From Botryosphaeria dothidea (Eukaryota; Ascomycota; Dothideomycetes; Botryosphaeriales; Botryosphaeriaceae): a stretch of 64,000 bases of DNA. The position numbers were made by a program, and so were the translations under genes. Below, piece after piece: positions 12,809 to 22,962 of the stretch (position 1 is its first letter; every line of letters begins with the position of its first letter). Location: positions 1,054,001 to 1,118,000 of the forward strand of contig WWBZ02000009.1 in NCBI GenBank assembly GCA_011503125.2, written 5' to 3'. The notes below the pieces were generated by a model, which saw only the letters and a program-made list of their open reading frames with translations, ran no database searches and was not told where the DNA came from.

Positions 12809-13807
12809 ATGACGCACCTCAGCTTACGAAAGTCTTGTGACCGCTGTCATGAAGCGAAGCTCAAGTGCGTTTTTGACGGCTCCAGCTCCGAGTGCTGTGC
12901 CCGCTGTCGATCCCGAGGGGCAGATTGCGTACGCAGCCAGTCGAAGCCGTACGGTCGAACGCCTGGCAGCAGAAACAAGAAAAGGAAAAGGAGTCAGGAG
13001 CCAGCTCAAGAACCAACACCACCTCTTTCCCAGGATGGAAGCTCTACAAGTCCATGCCCCGACATCAACACGGACGACTTCTGGTCGGGTATGCAGGGCT
13101 GGGATCTTCTAGACGGCAAACTGTCAGAGGACACGTCTCTTGGGACAAATTCCACGTCCACAGACTCGGATCTCACCACGCCGCCGTACGACTGGCTAGA
13201 CACCAACACCCTTTCCTCGATTGAGGATTACACCGGCGCCTTCTCCGACTATTGCTCTCCGTTAGCCAGTTTTACAGGCCCGGATAGTATTGGCTTGGAT
13301 GCATCCACGGCATCGGAAGTTTCTGCCAAATGTCAGTGCATTACCACAGCCAGCGGAGCACTTTCAAACCTGCCTCAATCAGCCGCGGCTTTCGATGACG
13401 TTCTCAAATGGACCCAAACCGCCACGTCGGCGCTGCGGTCTTTCTTGGCGTGCGAGAGTGAGCATGGAGCTTCCGTGCTCCTGGTATTCCACAATCTGAC
13501 CCAAACCACCGTCGCTACGTTCCGGGAGGCCCTGCATACATCATGCACGTGGCCGCAGCCGGTTTGGAGCTGCGACGAAGCTGCTCGGATCCAGATGGGG
13601 TCTTGCACGATTGACGCCGACGGAGAGGACGGAGCAGCTCTGAGGCGGCAGGTGGTGTTGTTTGGCTTACGCAAGGTTGATTCGCTGTTGCAGCAGCTTG
13701 AGAAACAGAACAGCGGTCGGGGGAGCGAGGTCGAGCATCTTTTCCCGCTCTTACTGAGTGGCCTCCGCGCCGGCTTGGACGCTGCTATGAGACAGGCTTC
13801 GTATTAG
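12809..13807 (+). CDS. Zn2Cys6 transcription factor, AflR-like pathway regulator
   Basis: Intronless 332-aa protein. The N-terminal binuclear zinc cluster is complete: C-x2-C-x6-C in SCDRCHEAKLKC, then the second half in CCARCRSRGADC. A basic linker (KKRKRSQE) follows, then a Ser/Thr-rich middle. The C-terminal half (about residues 170-330) is a helical region with a FREALHTSC-like segment, as in the AflR family of cluster activators. The size is a little below that of AflR. It is a nuclear DNA-binding activator, probably of this cluster, because it sits between the reductase and the tailoring genes and carries the cluster motif in its own promoter. Which motif it binds is inference; the CTCCGG core suits a Zn2Cys6 protein better than a MYB protein. 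Confidence 0.88.
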   Translation: MTHLSLRKSCDRCHEAKLKCVFDGSSSECCARCRSRGADCVRSQSKPYGRTPGSRNKKRKRSQEPAQEPTPPLSQDGSSTSPCPDINTDDFWSGMQGWDLLDGKLSEDTSLGTNSTSTDSDLTTPPYDWLDTNTLSSIEDYTGAFSDYCSPLASFTGPDSIGLDASTASEVSAKCQCITTASGALSNLPQSAAAFDDVLKWTQTATSALRSFLACESEHGASVLLVFHNLTQTTVATFREALHTSCTWPQPVWSCDEAARIQMGSCTIDADGEDGAALRRQVVLFGLRKVDSLLQQLEKQNSGRGSEVEHLFPLLLSGLRAGLDAAMRQASY

Positions 13808-15447
13808 ATGAGATAATTGTGAATTCAGAATAGAGCATGGTGAGGTTTATTAGGATAGTATCAGTCAATCAAGTGGCCAATTATGTCACTTCACCACTTG
13901 GAATAGCCATACGCGACAAAGAAGGCAAACGATGCGATGTGGAGTACCCCACGACCCCCCACGCCCCCCGGCCGCACGCCCCGCTCCAACTAAGCACTAA
14001 AAGGCGGCAGCCGTCGCTCGCCCGGCGAGGCTCGTGCATTGAACCAAGGGCGCAATGAGGCCAGAAGCAGATGTTTAAGCATCCGGAACAAGCTAGGCGG
14101 TTGGAACACGACGCCTTCTTACGCGGGTCGGGCCTGCCGCTCGTGCAGCAAAAAAGATCGCGGTCCAGCCCAGCCCGTTAGATGTATCGAATCTGGTCCC
14201 TTCCGACGAGGCGCATGGCCGGGGAGCCTTGCAATACGAAAGCGAGGCTGCTGCCTAGATAGAAACCAACTCTCGACGTCACGCTGCTGCAAGTTTCATC
14301 ACTTCTCAGATCGCTTCCCAGCGCCGCAGGAACTATTGCCGCCACCCACGGGATCTCCCCGATCTCCAACGCCTCTGCCGCACCACAATCGAGCCATTGC
14401 CGCGCCAACAACGTCCTCGTACTTTGCTCAGCCGTCAGCGACATGAACATACTCCGGTCCCAAAACACCTTCAGCTTAGCCAGAGGCTACGCGTTCCCCA
14501 ACGCGCAATTCAGCGATGCAGACCCTTGCGCTCTGCATGATCGCCTTCTTGCTTGTGGGGCCATTTACCCGACGCCAGCGTCAACACGAATACTTTCTGA
14601 GTGACCCCGCAGGAAAAAGCATCGCTCGAGTGGGGGCGATCGAGGCGGCTCTGTGCGGAAGGGTGTCACTCGCAGAGCCTCGTCGGTGAGCGATGCTGCG
14701 TAAGCCGTCAGACTGCGCCAGTCAGTGGGTGTAGATCTCGTCGTGGATTCCCTCGCGATCTGGGCCATCGACGCCGTCAGCCGTTTGCCTTAAAACGGGG
14801 AGGAGGGGGAGGAGCACATTACCATCGGGAGAATCTCACCCCGGAGCGCCCTTCCAACTCAGCCGAATGCACTTAGCGACATTACCATTTTCTCACATGG
14901 AGGAGCGGCCGACTTGGACCGTAAAAATCCTACGATACGCACACTTGCGGGTAATCAGCACCGGTCGTGATGAGAGCATGACGAAAGTGGCTGGGCGTGA
15001 GCATGCTCGGCCGGCTTAACGCTCATTCATGCCACACTGTTACCAACAAACCCCCGGCCGGGGACGAGCGGTAGTCCCACTTGCAGCAAAGGTGGAAATC
15101 CTTCGTAGCTGCTCACCGAGACGCCGGCCGCAGCATGGAAGTAAAAAGGGGAAAATGCACAGCGGTACCAGCCCCTCGGGTCTCGAAGGATGGAACCCGC
15201 GACCGCCAACATGTCGGATGCCTGAGAAGCACGCCCAGCACACGCCTTCAAGTTCTATCTCTTGCGCTGGGAAACAGGGAAATCGAGAGGCTTGGCGGCC
15301 GCAGGTTCCCAGATCGTGATCGGCAGCCTAGCGCTGAGTGTGGTAGTAGGAATTCGCGCGACCGGTCCTCAGAACATATTAACATGCCGTAGCAGGAAAG
15401 GGTAGTGTGCGCCCGAGGCTGACCATCAACATTCCTGCTGCGGAGAA
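13808..15447. other. intergenic region, no gene supported; one cluster motif
   Basis: 1.64 kb with only short overlapping frames. It has a C-rich stretch near 13950-13985 and an exact TACTCCGGTCC at 14450-14460. It probably contains the promoter of the MYB gene. Confidence 0.55.
14450..14460 (+). promoter_or_regulatory. cluster motif TACTCCGGTCC, site 4
   Basis: Exact 11-mer, 988 bp upstream of the MYB start codon. This is far for a fungal promoter element, so its target is uncertain. Confidence 0.4.
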
Positions 15448-16902
15448 ATGTCAAAGACCGTGAAGAAGTGGTCGCCAGAAGAAGACGAGATACTGTTGCA
15501 GCAGGTGACGCTTCTTTGTATGTGACTCGTACCCCGCCCACCGAGAGAGAAAGAGGGGTGCACAACGCTGACTTATCCAAGCCAGTCAAGGAAAAGCCAA
15601 GGACTGGACTGCAATTGCCAGCGCGGTTCCAGGTCGCTCGAACAAGGATTGTAGAAAGAGGTGGTGCAACCACCTCGTGGGAGGTCTTCGCAAAGGCCCG
15701 TGGGACCCGAGCGAGGATCGCAGATTGGCTATTGGCGTCAAGGAGTACGGTGTGCAGTACGTTCACATGTCAATCTATCAACTGGCTCCAAGGCCTCGCT
15801 AACGTTGACTTGAAGGTGGCCGTTGGTTGCAGAAGAAGTCGGTACTCGGAGCGCAGATCGTGAGTTAATCTTCTCATGAACCACATCGCAATATAATTAG
15901 GCTAATACCTTTGTGCAGAGTGCGCTAAGAGGTGGCAGCATTCCCTGGACCCCAGTCTGGACCGCAGCAAGTGGACCGAAGAAGAGGTAATTCTTTCCCG
16001 CTAGGCACCCATGGGTTCAAAAGGCTGAGTTGCGCAGGAAGAGAAACTCTTGAAGGCTGTTGAAAAGCATGGTCGAGCGTGGAAACTGATCCAGACAGAA
16101 TATTTTCCTGGCCGGGCAACGAACAACGTCAAGAATAAGTAAGAGAACCTATCCTGTCCGTTCTCGTCGCAAGTATTGACACGGAAGTAGGTACGTTGTT
16201 TTGACGCGCAAGCGAGAGTCTCCACACTCCGAGAACGAAGCCCAGGACGGCACGATCAGCAGTGGCGAGAACGTTACCCGTGGAACGAGCATCCATACCC
16301 GCGGAGCTAGCAGCGATACCCGCAAAATGAGCAGCGATGCCCGTGGAACAAGCAGTGACACATGCCCAACCAGCAGTGCAAAGACAACACCTCCCTCACC
16401 ACCTCGGTCCACGGCGGCAAACGCCTCTCCTGATGTTTCAACCCTCATTCTAGACGACGCCATGGCGAAGAACAACGACTACCATGCACAGCAGTCGGGA
16501 GACCCTTTCTCCCTCGACATGTATTCCCACACTATCCCCACCACGATGGATTTGGACATGGCCAGCACAGACGCTTTAGCGACGGACATCTCCCTCGATC
16601 TCGGCAGCTCCAATCTCATGGCCGGCTTAGACGAGACGTCCACTACTGGCAGCATGCACGAATCTCTGTTTCCATCAGACACCAATCGGCGCTTTTCTAC
16701 TGCCACGCAGCCCGAGATTCACACTGGCCCACATTTCGACTCGGATAAGGACCCGCAGTCCATGCTATGGAATATGGGGTTCCTGCAAAATCAGCCGGCA
16801 AAGCTGGTTCTGACGATAGAAAACCCAACACAGGCTGTGATCTCGGGGATCACGGGCGTGCTGGTCCCCTCCAAAACCAAGTTCAGGATGGAAATGCAAT
16901 AA
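15448..16902 (+). CDS. MYB-type transcription factor with three SANT repeats
   Basis: Six exons can be joined from the ATG at 15448. Three MYB/SANT repeats are visible: WSPEEDEILLQQ...DWTAIASAVPGRSNKDCRKRW; GPWDPSEDRRLAIG...WPLVAEEVGTRSADQCAKRW; and KWTEEEEEKLLKAVEKHGRAW...FPGRATNNVKNKY, each with spaced tryptophans. The first intron uses a GTATGT donor and an early AAG acceptor; this choice keeps the frame. The C-terminal two thirds is disordered and Ser/Thr/Asp-rich, with a short degenerate repeat (TRGTS, TRGAS, ARGTS) around 16275-16370. It is likely a nuclear DNA-binding regulator. It lies between the Zn2Cys6 gene and the methyltransferase, but membership of the pathway rests on position only; it could be an ordinary housekeeping MYB gene at a cluster. 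Confidence 0.82.
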
Positions 16903-17225
16903 TGTAGATTTCGTCAGTATCTTTCTTGTTCATATTGGGTGACCAGGCGTGGCAATTTTTCTCCGACCTCTCTCTCCTCTACTATTCATCTTCCGTGGCG
17001 CGTGCGTTGGCCACATTTCTTTTGGTGGCCCATATTATTAGAGTTCCTTGTTAGAGGGCGGCCCAGCAACCTATTCAACAAGGGGGGGAAAGTGCATCAA
17101 AATCTGCAAATCTGCCACCAGAAGAACAAGAGTAGACGATAAATTCTTAGAATCATAGTACGTAGATAGATCAACTCCCCTACACTGTCGTTCGCAACCT
17201 CATAACCTTTACCAACTAATCACAC
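16903..17225. other. convergent 3' intergenic region
   Basis: 323 bp between the convergent MYB and methyltransferase genes. It holds the 3' UTRs of both; no gene or clear terminator structure is seen. Confidence 0.5.
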
Positions 17226-19040
17226 TCAAACCAGCAACGGAGAATCGGGAAGCACGACCTCTACCAGGGAGACCTGGCTCCTGCAGTCCCAGATCTTACG
17301 AAGCCTCAGACCGGCGAGCTCCACAATGCTACGGAATTGAGCGGGAGTGCGCTCAATCCCGTTGATGATCGACATCATGGCCAGATCGCGCTGGTGCGAG
17401 TAGCGGGTGTAGTAGCCCCAGTTGGCGGGCAGAGGCTTAGGCGCAGGCGGCAGCTCCGGGCAGCCCAGTGTCGTGTTCATGACTTGATCACTGCAGCGGG
17501 CGGGGTGGGTCAGCTATGGCCGGAACGGGCCAGGCCCGCAATTTCGCGCATGGAGGAAGGATCGCTTGTGGAGGGGTTGGGTTCGCCGCAAGGCGAAGGT
17601 GGGGTCTGAAACGGCTTGGAAGGATTCACAGAGCGCTTACCAGATGAGGATACGAGATCGCGGGCCCATGCTCGCGCGGATGGCTGACAGGATCTGGACG
17701 CAGTACTCGTCGGACCAATCGTGAAGGATATAGCGCAGCCAGTACACGTCGGCGTCTTTGATGGGGTTGACGTCGAAGAAGTCGTGCGGCGTGAAGGTTA
17801 CTCGTCCCTTGCTCAAGGCAGACGGGTTTTCCTCCGGCCAGACGGTGCTTTTGGCCTGTTGGAGGACGGGCGCGCGGTCTTGGACGACGAAATTGAGTTG
17901 AGGATACAGATGTGACAGTTGAAGACAAAGGCCGCCTTGATTGACAGAGGTAAGCAAATCGAATGGACGACGCAACTCAAGAACTTACCAACACCACCTC
18001 CGACGTCAACAACAGTAGCACTGCCAAGCCTGTCCCACGGGTAGTCTGTAAATGCGTTGAGTGAGTCTCAGGCGTCTTCGGGGTAACTCTGCAGAGTAGT
18101 GTTCCTTACCGTACAGATGGGCCTTCCCAAACACTCTTCCGCCCCCTAGCATGGCCAGACCGAATACGCCGTGCTCGGGTCGCGATACACGTTCATCATC
18201 GGGCTTTCCCGCGATTGCTTTTTCCAGCTCGGCACCAAACGGACCAGGGTAGGCGCTGGCGGCTCCGTCTGACCCACAGGTTCCATCGCGTAGGTCCTTG
18301 ACGGGAACCTTCTCCTCAAGCCACTCCCACCGCGACTTCGAGGTGTTAGCCGCCGCTTGGAAAGGGGTTTGCTCCACCTTGTAGGAAGGGCCGGTGACGG
18401 AGTCGGTGAGCGCCCGGGGCAGGTAGTCTGAGGCGCTGTAGATATCAAAGCCGCTATCCAGTGGAAGGGTCGGTCAGCGGCTGTCAGCTTCAAATTGTTC
18501 TTAGTGCTTACAATAGCAATATGTAGGCGCGTAGGGGCTCGTTCCCCACGAGTGCTGTAGAAACTTTGTTGTTGGCGAAAGTATCTGGCGCTACTTCATT
18601 AAGGATATGAATGGAGCACAAGCAGCGCAGAACGCGGGCTATTTTTGTTTTCATCAGCTAATGCATGAAAAAAAAAGCAGATCCAGAATTCGATGCTTAC
18701 ACAGCTTTCGTGCCTCAATGCCAACGGACTTGGCGATTTTGTCCACATGCACGCCGTCGTTGCCAGCTTCCGCAAGGATGTCGGGAACGCGCTTGTCGGC
18801 CACAATGTGAAGACAACGCGCCTCAAAGTACTGTGAAGAGACTTCCAGAATGCGAGTGCTTGGCTGGCTGACAAGCTCCGTGAGCTTGCCGGCAGCTGAG
18901 AGAAGCGCCCTTTGAGCGTCAAACAGCGGTTTGGCAGGAAGATCTCCTTTGGAGGTTTCATTCAGCTTGACGACTGTGTCAATTGAGGACTGGACAAGGT
19001 TGCCAATCTGGCGAAGTTGGGTTATCGACTGAGCATCCAT
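17226..19040 (-). CDS. SAM-dependent O-methyltransferase (COMT-like, fungal class II)
   Basis: Six exons join from the ATG at 19040 to the TGA at 17226. The N-terminal part is a winged-helix dimerisation region (KSVGIEARKL...RVLRCLCSIHILNEV). The catalytic part has the SAM loop VVDVGGGVGG, the downstream acidic region VVQDRAPV, and the presumed catalytic base in YILHDWSDEYC. The C-terminal half has the family end ERTPAQFRSIVELAGLRL. It should methylate a phenolic hydroxyl of the polyketide in the cytosol. A TATA-like ctatatac lies about 65-75 bp upstream, and a cluster motif about 200 bp upstream is shared with the divergent monooxygenase. No broken codon is seen in the splice model. The first intron must use the donor TGTGT|GTAAGC to keep frame. 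Confidence 0.9.
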
Positions 19041-19335
19041 TGTTGTGACGATGAAGGCGCGAGGACAAAATAATGGACTCGACTCGACGACTGTGGCCTA
19101 CAAGTATATAGCATTCCATTAGCTCAGGCCAACCGCCTGATCATCTCTCAAGCAGAGTATTCGAGTAGCGGATAGAGCCCGGAGTAGTCATCTAAGACGT
19201 CAATATTCTCGGATGTTTGGTGGTGGTTGATGGATCAGGGACCGGAGTACCGCCACCCGTCACCAACCGACTTTCGTAGAAATACGACGAAAATGTCCCT
19301 CAAAGATCTGGTGCGTATGAGCACGACAACAAACC
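19041..19335. promoter_or_regulatory. bidirectional promoter of O-methyltransferase and monooxygenase
   Basis: A 295-bp divergent intergenic region with one full GGACCGGAGTA (19239-19249) and one partial CCGGAGTA (19179-19186). This spacing suits co-activation of both genes by one regulator. Confidence 0.65.
19239..19249 (-). promoter_or_regulatory. cluster motif TACTCCGGTCC, site 5 (reverse)
   Basis: Exact 11-mer on the minus strand, 87 bp before the monooxygenase ATG and about 199 bp before the methyltransferase ATG. Confidence 0.65.
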
Positions 19336-21891
19336 ATGGCCAAATCGGTTTCTCCATACACTTGGGAGCGCGGCTTCAAAGAGACTTCCTCCGGGACACC
19401 GTGGCAGTGGAACCCGGAGGTAGACGTGGAGAATGACGCCTATGTCACACCCCCGTCCAAAGAGTTTGTGACATCAACTGTAAACAACGATCTTGGAATC
19501 AATTTGTTACGTACCTGGCCTACGCTTTATGATGGCACGAACAGCCCGCAGGGTATCCCGCAGTGGTGGAATCCTGCAAGCGAAGTGGACGTGCTGATCT
19601 GCGGAGGTAAGACTACCCCTACGCTGGCTATTGCAAATGGCGCTGACTACAAAAATCACCGTAGCTGGTCCGAGTGGTCTCGAAACCGCACTGAGCTTGG
19701 TCAGACAAGGTGTTTCATTCCGAATCATTGGTGAGTATACCCATGCATGATCTACCCCACCATTACGACCACTCTTTGCTGATGCAACTTTCCGGCAGAC
19801 AAGGCCGAAGGACCTCTGGTGGCGGGACGCGCTGACGGCGTACAACCGCGCTTTCTCGAGATCTTGAACACTTGGGGTCTTGCAAAGGAGGTCCATGAGG
19901 AAGGCCCGATCATTGAGCGGACCGCCATCTACAAAGACGGTGAAAAGCTGTTCTTCAACCGCTCTCACCAATCAGACTCACGCTATCGTGGGCTGCATGT
20001 CATCACACAGGGCCAAATCGAGAGGATATTCATCCGAGACCTTCTTCGACACAAGGTTCTTGTGGAGCGCAGCAAAACACTCAAAGAATACACCGTCGAC
20101 AATGCTTCGGAATATCCCATTCGTGCAACGCTGACCAGTAAGCGTGTCGGCGTCGAGGAGTCAATCCGCGCCAAGTTCATCATTGGGAGTGACGGAGCAG
20201 CCAGCAGTATCCGCAAAAGTCTTGATATTCCATTCGATGGCATGAGCACGAACATCTACTGGGGTATCATGGACTGCGTGTTTGAAACTGACTACCCGCA
20301 CGCATGGATGTTTGGGTAGATACGCTCCTTTTTCCATTGCGAATTCATACCGCTAAGCTAAATTGCAGGTCTGTCATCAGCTCGAATTATGGGGGTTGTG
20401 TCATCATCCCGAGAGAAGAAGGATACATCAGGTTTGATTTTCTCCCGATTGCCCTTCGCGTCACGCAGCTGACAGATTCAAAGACTTTATACTCAGCTGG
20501 ACGTTTCCCACACTGGTGCAATTTCGGCGTCGCGCCAGGCCAAGGACCCGACATTCGCTGAGGCCGGTGGTAAGGTTGATGTGCATTCGATCACGCCCGA
20601 TGAGGTCTTGGAGCAGGCGAACAGAATCTTTTCACCCTACAAACTGAAGTTCGCCGCGCCTCTGAGCTGGTTTGCTATATGGAAGAGTAAGTGGCGCTAG
20701 GAGACGATGATATTACTTTACTAATTTTTGAGCAGTCTCGGAGCGCGTTGCTCGGTCATTTTCCTCCGAAGACCTTCGCGTACATCTCGCTGGTGATGCA
20801 GCGTAAGTGTCCATCTGGCATCTCGAACATCTTCCATACTGATCTAGATTTTCAGTCACGTTCACAGCGTCATGGGTGCTTTTGGACTCAATGCGTCAAT
20901 CATGGACGCATCTAACCTCGCCTGGAAGATAGGCTTGGTGGCTCAAAACAAAGCGAAGCTGGAATCTCTCATGTCCACATACGGCCCAGAGCGCCGGGAG
21001 CACGCATGCCGCATCATCGAGACATCTGGAGAGTACCTTCGTTTCGTGTGTGCCACCGACCTTCGGGTCGCCGATGTGCGAAGTCTGGGGAAGGACTCAA
21101 GCATCACCCAAAACGGTACCGAGACAAGCGTCAGAACAAACGACGTTACAAATGGCACTACAAACGGCACCACCAACGGCACTACGAACGGCACCACAAA
21201 GGTCACTACCAAGGGTGCTATAAATGGCACAGACAACAAGACGGAAATTCAGAAGCAGAATGACCTCAAGTTCCTCGCCAGCTTTTTCGGCAGGAACGGA
21301 CAGTTTTTGCTCGGCGTTGACGCTCCATTCGGGCCCTCAGTCCTCACTCCACCTCAGTTCTCAACTGAAAACGGACAGTATCGACGTCCGTTGAAAGTTA
21401 ACCACGGAGTACGTGCCCCTAATCCGCGAGTCTGCTTCTCGGCCGAGGAGACAGGCTACCTGTACGACAAAATGACCGGAGCCGCCACCTTCCATATCGT
21501 TATTTTTGCTTCCTCGTTATCCGCCACCGTCCGCCGCAAGGTCTCTACCTTTGCTGCTGCTCTTTCTCGGGCAGATAGCTTCTATCAGCATTTTGGCGGC
21601 TCCAACCGCTTCAATATTCTTGTTGTCGTGAAGCGCCTGCCGTGGGAGACGGACGCGTTCCTGTCGACGCCCGAGTTGCAGGTCCTCAAGCAGCATGCCA
21701 CAATCATCTACGACGATCGTGCGCCAGATGAGGATGCGCATACCACTTGGGGAGCGAATCACGCTGATGGTGGCCTGGCTGTTGTGCGCCCTGATCTTTG
21801 GGTGGGAATGACTGCATTTCCGGATGACGTCGATGCCGTGTCTCAATATTTTGACGGGTTTCTTCTGCCAGTATCAGGTCCAAAGCTATAG
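19336..21891 (+). CDS. FAD-dependent aromatic hydroxylase (phenol 2-monooxygenase family)
   Basis: About seven exons join in frame. The Rossmann motif is rebuilt across the first intron as GAGPSGLE. The substrate/FAD region VAGRADGVQPRFLEIL follows, then the second FAD motif in LAGDAAHVHSVMGAFGLNASI. The C-terminal third (from about 21290) has the thioredoxin-like phenol-hydroxylase dimerisation fold and ends at 21891. It should use NAD(P)H and O2 to hydroxylate, or hydroxylate and dearomatise, a phenolic intermediate. One intron (from 20438, GTTTGA donor) must end at the AAAG before CTTTATACT; other acceptors give a stop, so this region looks broken if spliced naively. A tandem NGTT repeat interrupts the middle of the protein. 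The start at 19336 is the first ATG in frame with the domain. Confidence 0.88.
21135..21235 (+). repeat. 12-bp tandem repeat encoding an Asn-Gly-Thr-Thr linker
   Basis: Inside the monooxygenase gene, four to five degenerate 12-bp units (aaygghacyacm type) encode NGTT repeats followed by KVTTKGAINGT. They fall between the FAD domain and the C-terminal domain, so they probably form a loop of variable length. Confidence 0.75.
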
Positions 21892-22962
21892 CGATGAGAT
21901 TGATGATTGACTTGAAGTGTCTGTAAAGTGTAAGGAGGAAAATGAATCTTATTTAAAACGTTGATAGATTATGTATTAACGAGTAAACGCGATTAAAACT
22001 TCCGGAACTTTACTATTATGAACCCATGAGCTGGTTTATATAGCAGCTAATGAGACTTGGATCTTTCTACTCTACCGTAGAAAAATTGGCGTACGGACCG
22101 GAGTATAATACGGGTACGGCTGCCTATCTCCGCAGATTTCTATCCTCGGATATTTTTATAAACTCTAGGGCATATACGCATCACAACCTCAAGGGCAGGA
22201 TGCCCGTACGGGAATCAGTACTACGAGGGCTAAAATCCTACATAGTTAATAGAGCCGCACGGCTCGAATTCTATACGGAAATACTAAGCAAGCGGCAATC
22301 ATCACAAAATAAAAGCCATTGGAATTAATAATTTATTACTAACGTCACCATGATTTGTCTCAAGAATCCACATGCTTCCACTCCCCAAGACTTCGGCGGT
22401 TGCGGTCGAACGCTTCTCCAATGAATCCAACAACGTCCCTTCCTCGACGCCAGCCGCGGGACAGATTTAAATCTTTGCAAGCGCCCATTTTGGTGAGCGC
22501 CTTTACAATAATACGAGTACTCTTCTCTCGGTCACCAGGTTGCTTCTAATTGCAAGCCTTCAGAGCACACCGCGGGCCAGCCGCGACCCGCAGTATAAGC
22601 GTTTCGGCTGCAGTTAAGACTATGTTAAACACCAATATGGTTTGTTTCCCCACAATTCGTGAAGTTAAGACAAGATAACGTGGATGTATAGTGGTGCGAA
22701 CCATGTGACAGCCAATACCTGCCTTGGTATTTGAGAGCCAAGGTGCACTCAGAATGCAGCACTTCCGTCTCTCCACCATCTAATTTGGTGGAACTCATAA
22801 CAAGCCACTCGGACTCCTCTCTCGGGTTAACTCGGGAATATCTCTTATTGGAATTCCACAATAGTCCTGATGATTGAGCTCTGCTCTCTGTTTCATTGGT
22901 TTTTCATGAGTAACGGTTTATTTTCCGTGGGATGAAGTTCTACCTACGTACGCATACGATAA
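21892..22962. other. intergenic region with an orphan cluster-motif block; no gene seen
   Basis: AT-richer stretch downstream of the monooxygenase. It contains GGACCGGAGTA at 22095-22105 inside a block of about 44 bp that is repeated near 26204. Short frames show no domain. Confidence 0.5.
22091..22135. repeat. promoter-like block, copy 1 of 2
   Basis: Matches 26204-26248 at most positions: gtacggacc, gagta, aat, cggg, ctgcctat and ccgca are shared in the same order. It includes the cluster motif at 22095-22105 on the minus strand. No gene start follows it within a useful distance. Confidence 0.6.
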
